A stretch of DNA of 18,493 nt, taken from positions 1 through 18,493 of the forward strand of contig JAJYJA010000031.1 in assembly GCA_021789795.1 (NCBI GenBank), given 5' to 3'. Position 1 is the first letter of the stretch. Each line of letters opens with the position of its first letter. Below the pieces are notes generated by a model. That model saw only the letters and a program-made list of their open reading frames with translations. It was not told the DNA's origin and searched no databases. Shown one piece after another: positions 1-6,761 of the stretch. A program made the position numbers and the translations under genes. Source of the stretch: Deltaproteobacteria bacterium (lineage in GTDB: Bacteria; Desulfobacterota; Desulfobulbia; Desulfobulbales; VMSU01).

Positions 1-1
1 G

Positions 2-895
2 GAACTGGCCAGCCGCAGCCTGCTCATGGTCCGGGAGAAGGCCCTGCGGCACAGGATCCGGCTGACGACCGAGGCCGCCCCCGGTCTGCCGCTGGTCGAT
101 GCGGATGAACGGCGGCTGCGTCAGGTGCTGGTTAATCTGCTCAGCAACGCGGTGAAATTCACCCCGGACGGCGGCGAGGTGCGGGTGGGCATCTCCACCC
201 CGTCCGCCGACCAGGAGGCAGAGGAAGACGACGCCAGGCCGGGGCCGAAGCACGTCACCATCTCCGTGGCCGACACCGGCCCCGGCATTGCCCCCGAGGA
301 TCAGGCGAGGCTGTTCCATCCCTTCGTGCAGCTCGACTCCAGCCTGACCAAGGAGATGGAGGGCACCGGCCTGGGCCTGGCGCTCTGCAAACGGATCGTG
401 GATCAGCACCGGGGACGGATCATGGTGAGCAGCGAGCTGGGTGGCGGCAGCGTCTTTAGCGTCATCCTGCCGGTGCGCCAGGCCGCCTCCGACCAACAAC
501 TGTCCACCGGCTTCCTGCCCTGGCCGGTTTTCCTGCAACACATCGACCGGGTGATGTCCTTCTCCCGCCGCCTGGGCGCCCCTTTCCGCTTACTGCGGAC
601 GGAGGCCACCGGGGAGGACGGGAGACTGATCGACTGGCAGCAGGTGGTTAACGCCCTGGCGGGCAAGATCAGGTCGCACGAGAGTTACAGCCGGCACGGA
701 GGCGACGGGGCTTTTTACTTTCTGCTCTCCGGGGAGACCGGTTCCCAACCAGACGCCATCGTGGCCAGACTGACCGAGATCCTGGCCGAGGCCGGAATCG
801 CCGCCGTCTTCGTCCAGGCAAGCTATCCCACCGATGGCCGGGCCGCCGGTGAACTCCTGGACGCCATCCGGCGGCGGGCCCTGGAAAGGGATTAA
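2..895 (+). CDS. Histidine kinase fused to a degenerate GGDEF domain (C-terminal part, 5' end outside the window)
   Basis: The reading frame is already open at base 2, so only the end of the protein is seen and the true start lies to the left. The visible part begins at the end of the dimerisation region. A HATPase_c domain follows, with an N box (NLLSNAVKF), a G1 box (DTGPGI), an F box (LFHPF) and a G2 box (GTGLGLAL), so ATP binding looks intact. The last ~130 residues match the layout of a GGDEF domain: LPWPVFLQHIDRV resembles the usual opening helix, SRHGGDGAFYFLL sits where RxGGDEFAVLL is expected, and ASYPTDG is the usual late strand/turn. GGDEF is changed to GGDGA and the first metal-site Asp region is not recognisable, so diguanylate cyclase activity is unlikely. 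It probably phosphorylates the receiver proteins encoded just downstream. Family is sure for the kinase, good for the GGDEF reading. Confidence 0.85.
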   Translation, partial: ELASRSLLMVREKALRHRIRLTTEAAPGLPLVDADERRLRQVLVNLLSNAVKFTPDGGEVRVGISTPSADQEAEEDDARPGPKHVTISVADTGPGIAPEDQARLFHPFVQLDSSLTKEMEGTGLGLALCKRIVDQHRGRIMVSSELGGGSVFSVILPVRQAASDQQLSTGFLPWPVFLQHIDRVMSFSRRLGAPFRLLRTEATGEDGRLIDWQQVVNALAGKIRSHESYSRHGGDGAFYFLLSGETGSQPDAIVARLTEILAEAGIAAVFVQASYPTDGRAAGELLDAIRRRALERD

Positions 896-941
896 TATCC
901 ACCGCCAGTTAACCTGGCGAGATCATCAAGCAAGGAGCCTC

Positions 942-1373
942 ATGCCCAAGAATTTTGTTATCCTGGTGGTTGACGACGAGGAGATGCAACGGAAGATGCT
1001 CTCCAAGATTTTGGGGGCCCTGGGCTACGCCGTCCTGGAGGCGGAAGACGGCCGCGTGGCGGTCGAGCTGGCGAGGCTGCGCCGTCCGGACCTGATTTTG
1101 ATGGATATCCAACTCCCGGTCATGGATGGCCTGGCCGCCACCCGGCGGCTGAAGGACGATCCCCAGACCCAGACCATCCCGGTGCTCGCCCTGACCGCCC
1201 TGGCCATGGCCGGAGACCGGGAACGGGCGCTGGCCGCCGGCTGCGACGACTATCTCGCCAAGCCCATCATGCTGGAACCCCTGGTGGCCAAGCTCAACGA
1301 ATGGCTGTGGGCCAGGGAGGTGGAGGCCAGGGCGGAGGCCCGCGAACCGAGTCAGGAAGAGGAGGAGCTATGA
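942..1373 (+). CDS. Stand-alone response regulator receiver protein (CheY-like)
   Basis: This is a 143-residue single-domain receiver. The acidic pair is D11/D12, the phosphoacceptor is D55 (LILMDIQLP), the switch Thr is T85 (LALTA) and the conserved Lys is K107 (YLAKP). The tail is short and Glu/Ala-rich with no DNA-binding domain, so it acts as a phosphorelay shuttle or protein-binding output. The start was chosen at 942 because AAGGAG (932-937) lies 4 bases upstream and translation then begins directly with the receiver fold; an earlier in-frame ATG at 834 would run inside the kinase gene. It lies 46 bases after the kinase gene and overlaps the next gene by 4 bases (ATGA), which suggests translational coupling. 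The kinase upstream is its likely phosphodonor (inference from position). Confidence 0.92.
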   Translation: MPKNFVILVVDDEEMQRKMLSKILGALGYAVLEAEDGRVAVELARLRRPDLILMDIQLPVMDGLAATRRLKDDPQTQTIPVLALTALAMAGDRERALAAGCDDYLAKPIMLEPLVAKLNEWLWAREVEARAEAREPSQEEEEL

Positions 1374-2461
1374 ACGAAAAACGCAAGGTGCTGATCGTTG
1401 ACGATCAGGAGAGAAACATTAAACTGCTGGCCCTGATCTGCCGCAATCTGGGCCACGAGGTCCTGGAGGCCCGCACCGGCCGGCAGGCGCTTACGGTGGC
1501 GGGCGAACGGCGGCCCGACGTTATCCTGATGGATGTCATGATGCCGGAGATGGACGGCCTGGAGGCCACCCGGCAACTCAAGGACGACCCCGCGACCGCC
1601 TATATCCCGGTCATCATGGTCACCGCCCTCGACTCCAGGGAAGACCGGCTGCTGGGGATCAAGGCCGGGGCCGACGATTTCCTGACCAAGCCCGTGGACA
1701 CGGAGGAGCTGGTGCTGCGGCTCAACAACAACCTGCGCACCAAGGAGTTCCACGACTTCCTGGAGAATCACGCCCAGATCCTCCGGCAGCAGGTGGCGGA
1801 GCGCACCTTGCAGTTGCGGCAGGGGTACATCGACACCATCCACCGACTGGTGCTGGCCTCGGAGTTCAAGGACGAGGACACCGGCGCCCACATCAAGCGG
1901 ATCAGCTACTACACCAAGGAACTGGCCCTGACCCTGGGGATGCCGAACGACTTCGCCGACACCATCTTCTACGCCTCGCCCATGCACGACATCGGCAAGG
2001 TCGCCATCCCGGACCGGGTCTTGATGAAGAGAGGCCCCCTGGACGCCGAGGAGTGGCAAATCATGCGGACCCATACCGAGATCGGCGCCCAGATCCTGGA
2101 GGGCTCGGAGTCGCCCTTCCTGGCCATGGCGGTGGACATCGCCCGTAGCCACCACGAACGCTGGGACGGCGGCGGCTACCCGCAGAGCCTGGCGGGCGAG
2201 GCGATCCCGCTCACCGCCCGGATCATGAATGTCTGCGATCAGTACGACGCCCTGCGCAGCCGGCGGCCCTACAAACCTCCCTTCGACCACCAGCGGGTGC
2301 TGGAGATCATCCTCAAAGGCGATGGCCGCACCCTGCCGGGACATTTCGATCCCCAGGTGCGGGAGGCCTTTTCCCGGACCGCCGGCCAGTTCGCCGAGAT
2401 CTACGCCGCCCACCAGGACGAGGGCGCGGGACAACCGGCAACCAAGGAGACGCCACAATGA
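1370..2461 (+). CDS. Response regulator with HD-GYP cyclic-di-GMP phosphodiesterase domain (RpfG type)
   Basis: The protein has 363 residues. A receiver domain fills about 1-125, with D11/D12, phosphoacceptor D55 (LMDVMMPEMDG) and TKP near residue 106. A short helical linker leads to an HD-GYP domain at about 160-345. The catalytic HD is H206-D207 (MHDIGK) and the GYP signature is G269-Y270-P271 in HHERWDGGGYP, so both hallmarks of an active c-di-GMP hydrolase are present. The family converts c-di-GMP to pGpG or GMP in the cytoplasm and usually favours motility. A strong ribosome site (GGAGGAG, 1361-1367) and the 4-base overlaps with both neighbours fix the start and show that the genes are co-translated. 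Output is expected to be controlled by phosphorylation, probably from the kinase at the left edge. Confidence 0.95.
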   Translation: MNEKRKVLIVDDQERNIKLLALICRNLGHEVLEARTGRQALTVAGERRPDVILMDVMMPEMDGLEATRQLKDDPATAYIPVIMVTALDSREDRLLGIKAGADDFLTKPVDTEELVLRLNNNLRTKEFHDFLENHAQILRQQVAERTLQLRQGYIDTIHRLVLASEFKDEDTGAHIKRISYYTKELALTLGMPNDFADTIFYASPMHDIGKVAIPDRVLMKRGPLDAEEWQIMRTHTEIGAQILEGSESPFLAMAVDIARSHHERWDGGGYPQSLAGEAIPLTARIMNVCDQYDALRSRRPYKPPFDHQRVLEIILKGDGRTLPGHFDPQVREAFSRTAGQFAEIYAAHQDEGAGQPATKETPQ

Positions 2462-3474
2462 ACAACACCCCGGTGGTTATGTTTGTGGATGATGAGCCGA
2501 ACATCTTAAAGACCCTGCGCCGACTGTTCATGGACGAGGACTACGACATCCACACCGCCGGCAACGGCCGGGAGGCCTTGGATTTAATCGAGGCCGGGCT
2601 ACGTCCGACGGTGATCGTCTCGGATCAGCGGATGCCGGAGATGGGCGGCGCCGAGTTCCTGGCCCAGGCGAGCCGGCTGCTGCCAGACAGCATCCGCATG
2701 GTGCTGACCGGCTATGCCGACATCAACGCCGCGGTGGCGGCCATCAACCAGGGGGGCATCTACCGCTACATCTTAAAGCCCTGGAACGACGACGACTTGA
2801 AGTTAAGCGTCCGGGAGGCGGTCAACCACGCCCGGCTGGTGGAGGAAAACCGGGAGCTGACCCGGCAACTGGCGGAGAAAAACCAGGCCCTGGCCCAGGC
2901 CAACGAACGTCTGGAGGAGATGGTGCAGAGCCGCACCGAGGAGTTGCGCCAGAAGGTGCGGGAGCTGGAAGGCCGGGACAAGCTCCAGCAGTACCTGCTT
3001 GAGGTGCATCCCTTGGATGAACTCTTGGCCAAGGCGTTGGCCGTGGTGGCCGAGGTCTGCCAGACCGACGGCCTAGCCTATTACACCCCGAGCGCCGCCG
3101 CCGGGGAGTCCCCGTCCCGGCTGGCCAGCCGGGACGGGGACTCCGGGCCATTAAGCGCCGAGGCCGAGGCAACGATCATGCCCGCCCTGGAGCGGATGCT
3201 GGCCGCCTCGGGGCAGGAGGAACTGGAGCCCCAGGTGGTGCGCCAGCCAGGGTTCAGCTGTTGCCTGATGCCGGTGGCCAGGGGCGGCCAGGTCTTTGGC
3301 ATCCTGGCCGCCCGGCGGCCCGAGGCCCGGCCCTTTGGCGAGGAGGGGGCGAGGACGATCGCCGCCTTCGCCCAGCAGGTGGCGATTGGGGTCAACGACT
3401 GCGGCTTGCAGGATCGCTACGATTCGATCCAGACCTCACTCGACGATGTCCTGCAAGATTTAAGCGGCCTGTAA
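2458..3474 (+). CDS. Response regulator with receiver, coiled coil and GAF-like C-terminal domain
   Basis: The protein has 338 residues. The receiver (about 1-120) has D11/D12, phosphoacceptor D56 (VSDQRMPEM), T84 (VLTGYAD) and K107 (YILKPW). The YRYILKPW form is typical of regulators that travel with HD-GYP proteins. A Glu/Gln/Leu-rich coiled coil follows at about 120-178, then a weakly conserved GAF-like region to about 320 (FGILAARRP and AQQVAIGV resemble late GAF strands). No DNA-binding or enzyme domain is visible. A 14-codon stretch (about 217-230) is formed by a perfect 40-bp palindrome and looks inserted. AAGGAG at 2444-2449 and the ATGA overlap support the start. It may act as a dimeric adaptor passing phosphorylation state to partners; that is inference. 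Confidence 0.85.
   Translation: MNNTPVVMFVDDEPNILKTLRRLFMDEDYDIHTAGNGREALDLIEAGLRPTVIVSDQRMPEMGGAEFLAQASRLLPDSIRMVLTGYADINAAVAAINQGGIYRYILKPWNDDDLKLSVREAVNHARLVEENRELTRQLAEKNQALAQANERLEEMVQSRTEELRQKVRELEGRDKLQQYLLEVHPLDELLAKALAVVAEVCQTDGLAYYTPSAAAGESPSRLASRDGDSGPLSAEAEATIMPALERMLAASGQEELEPQVVRQPGFSCCLMPVARGGQVFGILAARRPEARPFGEEGARTIAAFAQQVAIGVNDCGLQDRYDSIQTSLDDVLQDLSGL
3105..3144. repeat. Perfect 40-bp palindrome inside the GAF-like coding region
   Basis: The two 20-base halves (GGAGTCCCCGTCCCGGCTGG and its complement) are exact reverse complements, checked base by base, with the centre between 3124 and 3125. CCGGG occurs immediately at both ends (3101-3105 and 3143-3147), which would fit a 5-bp target duplication with an inserted unit of 42 bp, exactly 14 codons. 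It encodes ESPSRLASRDGDS, and because of the symmetry the opposite strand encodes the same peptide. The transcript would form a very stable hairpin within the message. Confidence 0.9.
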
Positions 3475-3504
3475 CCAAAACCCAACCACCACCGGCCCGA
3501 CACC

Positions 3505-5697
3505 GTGAGCAGCCACCAGAAAAGATCGATAGACGCCATCGACGACATCTACCGCGAGGCGATCAAAACGCCGGCGGACGAGGAGCAGTCCGCCCAGGAG
3601 GCACTCAGCGAGGATTTCCTGAGCGGCGATGTCTTCAGCGCCGACGGCGGCGCCGAGGGGGGCTACGGCCAGGTGATCATGCAGAACCTCGCCTCCCATG
3701 ACCCCGCCTGGCTGGGCAAGGAGATCGCCATCGCCGCCGACCGGATGCGGGTCACCTTCAAGGTGCGGGGCGGCAAGCCGTTGTCCTCGTATCAGCTCAA
3801 CCACGGCCTGGAGCAGCTCGGGGTCAGTTTCGGCATCAACTGGCAGGCAATGACCGAGGCGGAGTCGCGGGCCGCGAGTGGCTGGCAGGGGGAGATAGTG
3901 GTGGCGGTGGGCCAGCCCGCCGAGGCGCGGCGGCGGCTGTTCTTCCCCGAGGCGCAGCGGACGCTCGCCCTGGACGGCTCTTTCGTCTGGATAGCGGACG
4001 GGGTGCAGATGGATGGCGCCTCCCTGCGGGCAGCGCTCACCGGGGAGCGACTAGAGCGACTCGAGGCTTACGGGCTCATGGTCAAGGCGGTGCCCGCCGG
4101 CGCCGTTCTGGCAAAGGTCGAGGAGAATCCCGAGGCGGCCCCGGGCACCAACGTCTTGGGCGAGATCGTGGACCCGATCAACGATCCGCTGCCGGACTTC
4201 GGCGAAAATGTCCGTCATGACGAGGCGGCCGGGCTCTACCTGGCCCGCCAGTACGGGTACCTGGTACTGGAGGGCAACACCATGTCGGTACTGCCGGCCA
4301 TCTGGATCGCCCCGGATCGACTGTCCGCCTGCTACGTCAACCTGACCCAGATGGGGACGCCGGTATTGCCGACCGCCGCTGACCTCTTGCGGAGCCTGGA
4401 GCTGGCCGGGGTGCGGGCCAACACCATCCGGCGCTCCCTGGTGGAAAAACTGATTGAACGGCTGGCCCAGGGCGGGGTGCTGTCGGCGCGGACGGTTAAG
4501 ATTGCCGAGGCCGTCCCCCCCCGGCACGGACGCGACGCCCAGGTGTCGTTTAAGGTCGACATGGGGGAGCGGGCCGTAAGCCTCAGGGAGGACGGCACGG
4601 TCGATTTACGTACCCGCCAGGCGGTGGTGATGGTGGAGGCGGGCACCCTGGTGGCCGAGAAGGTGACCGTAAGCCAAGGCGTCGATGGCGCCGATCTCTT
4701 CGGCAATACCCTTAAGGCCAGGGAGGGGGTCGAGCGGATCATGCTCATCGACGAGACCCTGCGGGCCGAGGAGCAGGCGGAGCGGATTCTCTATTACGCC
4801 GGCAAGGGCGGCAATGTCCGTTTCGCGGGCAACCGGCTGACGGTGGCCGACGTCTTTTGCCTCCCCGGCGACGCGGATAGCCGGGGCGGAGATCTCGACC
4901 GCCAGGAGGACATCCTGATCCTGGGTTCGGTGGCGGCCGGGGTGTCGGTGAAGTCCCAGGGCAACATCGCCATCGTCGGTTCCGTCTATAGCGGCGCCAA
5001 GGTGGTGGCGGCGGGCGACATCAGCATCGGCGAGGGGATTGTCGGGGTCAGCACCCGGGTCGTGGCCCTGGGCAACCTGCAAACGGTCTTCGTCCAGGAG
5101 GCGGAGGTGATCGTCAAGGGCGACGCCTTGATCCGCAGCTACCTGTACAACGGCGTGCTCCGGGCCAACGGCGGCATCACCGTCCTCAAGATGCGCGGCC
5201 GCAAGAGCGGCAGGATCGTCGGGGGGCTGACCTGCGCCTCGCAGGGGATCAAGGTCAGCTCGGTCGGCCATCCCGGCCACTCCGGCACCGTGGTCGCCAT
5301 CCTTCCGGACCCGATCTATTCCGGCCAGCTCCTGAAGCTGGAGGAGGAGGCGCGCAACTGCCGGGAAAGCATCGCCAAGGTCGCCCGGAGCCTGCCCTTC
5401 GACAACTTCGATCCCGCCGTCATCAAACGGGCGCTACTCGCCCTGCCGAGCGAAAAACGGGAGTCGGTGGTCAAGCTGCTGTCGGTTTTCAATCGCCTGA
5501 TCAAACGCCAGCAGAACGTCGAGACCCTGCGCAAGGAGATCGGCGCCAAGATCGCCAGCGAACAGCGGGGGGCGACCATCGAGATCGAGCAGGAGATCTT
5601 CGCCGGCTGCGAGGTGCGGTTTGGGGAGAAAAAACTCCTGATTAACCAGGACATGGGGCCGACCACCTTCTCCCTGCAGGGCGGCGAAATCGTCTAA
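3505..5697 (+). CDS. FapA-family protein (DUF342, flagellar assembly protein A-like)
   Basis: The product has 730 residues and begins with GTG. The first ~75 residues are acidic and poorly conserved. The middle holds the N-terminal FapA-type fold, with PAGAVLAKVEENPEAAPGTNVLGE near 200-225 and a central stretch around residue 350-400. The C-terminal third is a right-handed beta-helix-like repeat region rich in G and V (DILILGSVAAGVSVKSQGN, VYSGAKVVAAGDI, GVLRANGGITVL), followed by a helical segment at about 605-690. FapA/DUF342 proteins are linked to polar flagellum or cell-pole functions in several bacteria, but their molecular role is poorly known. The gene follows the GAF-like regulator by 30 bases and precedes the hemerythrin gene by 14 bases. 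No good ribosome site precedes the GTG, so the exact start is uncertain; an ATG near 3630 is an alternative. Confidence 0.87.
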   Translation: MSSHQKRSIDAIDDIYREAIKTPADEEQSAQEALSEDFLSGDVFSADGGAEGGYGQVIMQNLASHDPAWLGKEIAIAADRMRVTFKVRGGKPLSSYQLNHGLEQLGVSFGINWQAMTEAESRAASGWQGEIVVAVGQPAEARRRLFFPEAQRTLALDGSFVWIADGVQMDGASLRAALTGERLERLEAYGLMVKAVPAGAVLAKVEENPEAAPGTNVLGEIVDPINDPLPDFGENVRHDEAAGLYLARQYGYLVLEGNTMSVLPAIWIAPDRLSACYVNLTQMGTPVLPTAADLLRSLELAGVRANTIRRSLVEKLIERLAQGGVLSARTVKIAEAVPPRHGRDAQVSFKVDMGERAVSLREDGTVDLRTRQAVVMVEAGTLVAEKVTVSQGVDGADLFGNTLKAREGVERIMLIDETLRAEEQAERILYYAGKGGNVRFAGNRLTVADVFCLPGDADSRGGDLDRQEDILILGSVAAGVSVKSQGNIAIVGSVYSGAKVVAAGDISIGEGIVGVSTRVVALGNLQTVFVQEAEVIVKGDALIRSYLYNGVLRANGGITVLKMRGRKSGRIVGGLTCASQGIKVSSVGHPGHSGTVVAILPDPIYSGQLLKLEEEARNCRESIAKVARSLPFDNFDPAVIKRALLALPSEKRESVVKLLSVFNRLIKRQQNVETLRKEIGAKIASEQRGATIEIEQEIFAGCEVRFGEKKLLINQDMGPTTFSLQGGEIV

Positions 5698-5711
5698 AAA
5701 GGGGAGCGAAG

Positions 5712-6107
5712 ATGGAGTGGCGCGAGGTCTATAACGTCGGCATCGAGCCGATCGACGGCCAGCACAAGCGGCTGGTGCACACGATCACCCGGCTGCAAAC
5801 GGCCCTGGCCTGCGGGGACATCAACCAGGAGTTGGCCAACGCCCTGCGCTTTCTGGTGGATTACGCCCGGGAGCACTTCGCCGAAGAGGAGCGGCTCATG
5901 CGGGAGATCGGCTTCGATGGCCAGGAGCGACATCGGGAGCTGCACCGGAAATTCGCCGCCCAGGTGACGCTGCTCCTGGTGAGTCTCCGCCAAGGCAAGC
6001 GGGTTGACCCCGGCGCCCTGCTCGACTTCTTGACCGACTGGGTGGATCGCCATATCCGCTGCGAGGACAAAAAGATCGGCCGGTGGATGACGACGAAAGG
6101 GAGCTGA
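5712..6107 (+). CDS. Bacteriohemerythrin, single domain
   Basis: This is a 131-residue stand-alone hemerythrin that binds O2 at a non-heme diiron site. All seven expected ligands are present: H18 (DGQH), H55 and E59 (HFAEEE), H74 and H78 (HRELH), H114 and D119 (WVDRHIRCED). The length is normal for the bacterial family. No signal peptide or membrane segment is seen, so it is cytoplasmic. GGGGAG at 5701-5706 gives a clear ribosome site. In motile anaerobes and microaerophiles these proteins are thought to deliver, scavenge or sense O2 at the cell pole; placement after a FapA-like gene and beside chemotaxis genes fits that idea (inference). It ends 12 bases from the end of the convergent cheY. 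Confidence 0.95.
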   Translation: MEWREVYNVGIEPIDGQHKRLVHTITRLQTALACGDINQELANALRFLVDYAREHFAEEERLMREIGFDGQERHRELHRKFAAQVTLLLVSLRQGKRVDPGALLDFLTDWVDRHIRCEDKKIGRWMTTKGS

Positions 6108-6119
6108 CTTGTCCCGAGA

Positions 6120-6497
6120 TCAGCACTTCTTGTGCAGGGCGAACTTTATCTTTTCGCCCAGGGTGGCGGCGGTGAATGGCTTGATGATGTATTGATCTAC
6201 CTTGGCTTGAATGGCCTCGACGATATGTTCTTTCTCCGCCTCGGCGGTCACCATCAAGAAAGGTATATGATCCATGCCTGGCGTTCCTTTTACTTTTTTT
6301 AGTAATTCTATTCCAGTCATCACTGGCATATTCCAGTCGGAAATAATAAAATCTATTTTTTCCTTGCTCAATATCTGAAATGCCTGCTCGCCGTTGCGGG
6401 CGGTGATTATATTGTCGTATCCCAGCTCGGAAAGCACATTCTTGATAATCCTGATCATGGTGTCGAAGTCGTCCACCACTAAAATACGCATACTCAT
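6120..6497 (-). CDS. cheY: Chemotaxis response regulator CheY
   Basis: The protein has 125 residues and is a single receiver domain with strong CheY character: D9/D10, phosphoacceptor D54 in SDWNMPVMTG, T84 (MVTAEAE), and K106 in YIIKPF. These match CheY proteins that bind the flagellar switch better than the other receivers in the window. The start at 6497 is preferred because GGGAG lies 6 bases upstream; a second ATG two codons on (6491) is also possible. The gene is visibly richer in A/T than all its neighbours (runs such as aaataataaaatc inside the gene) and stands alone on the minus strand, so it may have been acquired separately. It has its own predicted promoter and a structured leader of about 147 bases. 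Confidence 0.93.
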   Translation of the reverse strand: MSMRILVVDDFDTMIRIIKNVLSELGYDNIITARNGEQAFQILSKEKIDFIISDWNMPVMTGIELLKKVKGTPGMDHIPFLMVTAEAEKEHIVEAIQAKVDQYIIKPFTAATLGEKIKFALHKKC

Positions 6498-6524
6498 GGC
6501 AAGCTCCCAGGATGAAAGGTAGGT

Positions 6525-6539
6525 CTGCCGTAACGGCAG
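6525..6539. repeat. Small hairpin (CTGCCG-TAA-CGGCAG) in the cheY leader
   Basis: This is an exact 6-bp inverted repeat with a 3-base loop, 27 bases upstream of the cheY start. It would form in the mRNA just before the ribosome site at 6504-6508 and could influence translation; that role is inference. Confidence 0.55.
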
Positions 6540-6568
6540 GCGCAAGGAACATGAATCAACCGCTCTTG

Positions 6569-6648
6569 CTTAACAGCCGGGCTTACGGCTAATGACCTCG
6601 CCAAGACAGGATGTTGGCGACGCCCATTAGCTTGCAGCCCCCGTTAAG
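6569..6648 (-). promoter_or_regulatory. Long multi-stem hairpin at the predicted 5' end of the cheY mRNA
   Basis: Four nested exact stems can be read: CTTAAC 6569-6574 with 6643-6648; GGGCT 6579-6583 with AGCCC 6636-6640; GCTAATG 6588-6594 with CATTAGC 6625-6631; CGCCAA 6599-6604 with TTGGCG 6614-6619. They are separated by small internal loops and capped by a 9-base loop (6605-6613), giving 24 paired positions in 80 bases. The predicted transcription start (about 6644) coincides with its base, so it would be a 5'-terminal RNA structure of the cheY transcript. No riboswitch class was recognised. Function as a leader, RNA stabiliser or DNA site is inference. Confidence 0.55.
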
Positions 6649-6650
6649 GT

Positions 6651-6680
6651 AGTATAGGGGCAGGCTGGGGCGGCGGTCAA
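6651..6680 (-). promoter_or_regulatory. Predicted sigma70-type promoter of cheY
   Basis: On the minus strand TTGACC (6680-6675) and TATACT (6656-6651) are separated by 18 bases. Each differs from consensus at one position. The start of transcription would be near 6644, about 147 bases before the cheY start codon. Confidence 0.55.
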
Positions 6681-6761
6681 GGGCCGGCCGCCAATCCGGC
6701 GTTTTCCCTTAAGCTGGCCAGGATCAGGCCCTCCTCCCGAGATCAAAAAATACCCGAGAAC

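Noticed and set aside
1352..2458. Long open frame on the minus strand opposite the HD-GYP gene
   Set aside because: It has no recognisable domain, mirrors a well-conserved gene on the plus strand, and long antisense open frames are common in GC-rich DNA. The same holds for long open frames opposite cheA, the receptors and the hydrogenase genes.
4862..4886. CCCCGGC...GCCGGGG inverted repeat inside the FapA-like gene
   Set aside because: A 7-base GC-only repeat with a 10-base spacer is expected by chance in DNA this GC-rich, and there is no sign of insertion in the protein.
6568..6649. The cheY leader hairpin as an integron attC site
   Set aside because: The minus strand shows GTTAAGC, which fits the R' consensus, and a complementary partner at the other end. 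But the partner box has a mismatch at the outer base, there is no second site at the other end of cheY (only 12 bases to the next gene), and a good promoter starts at the hairpin base. A leader structure is simpler.
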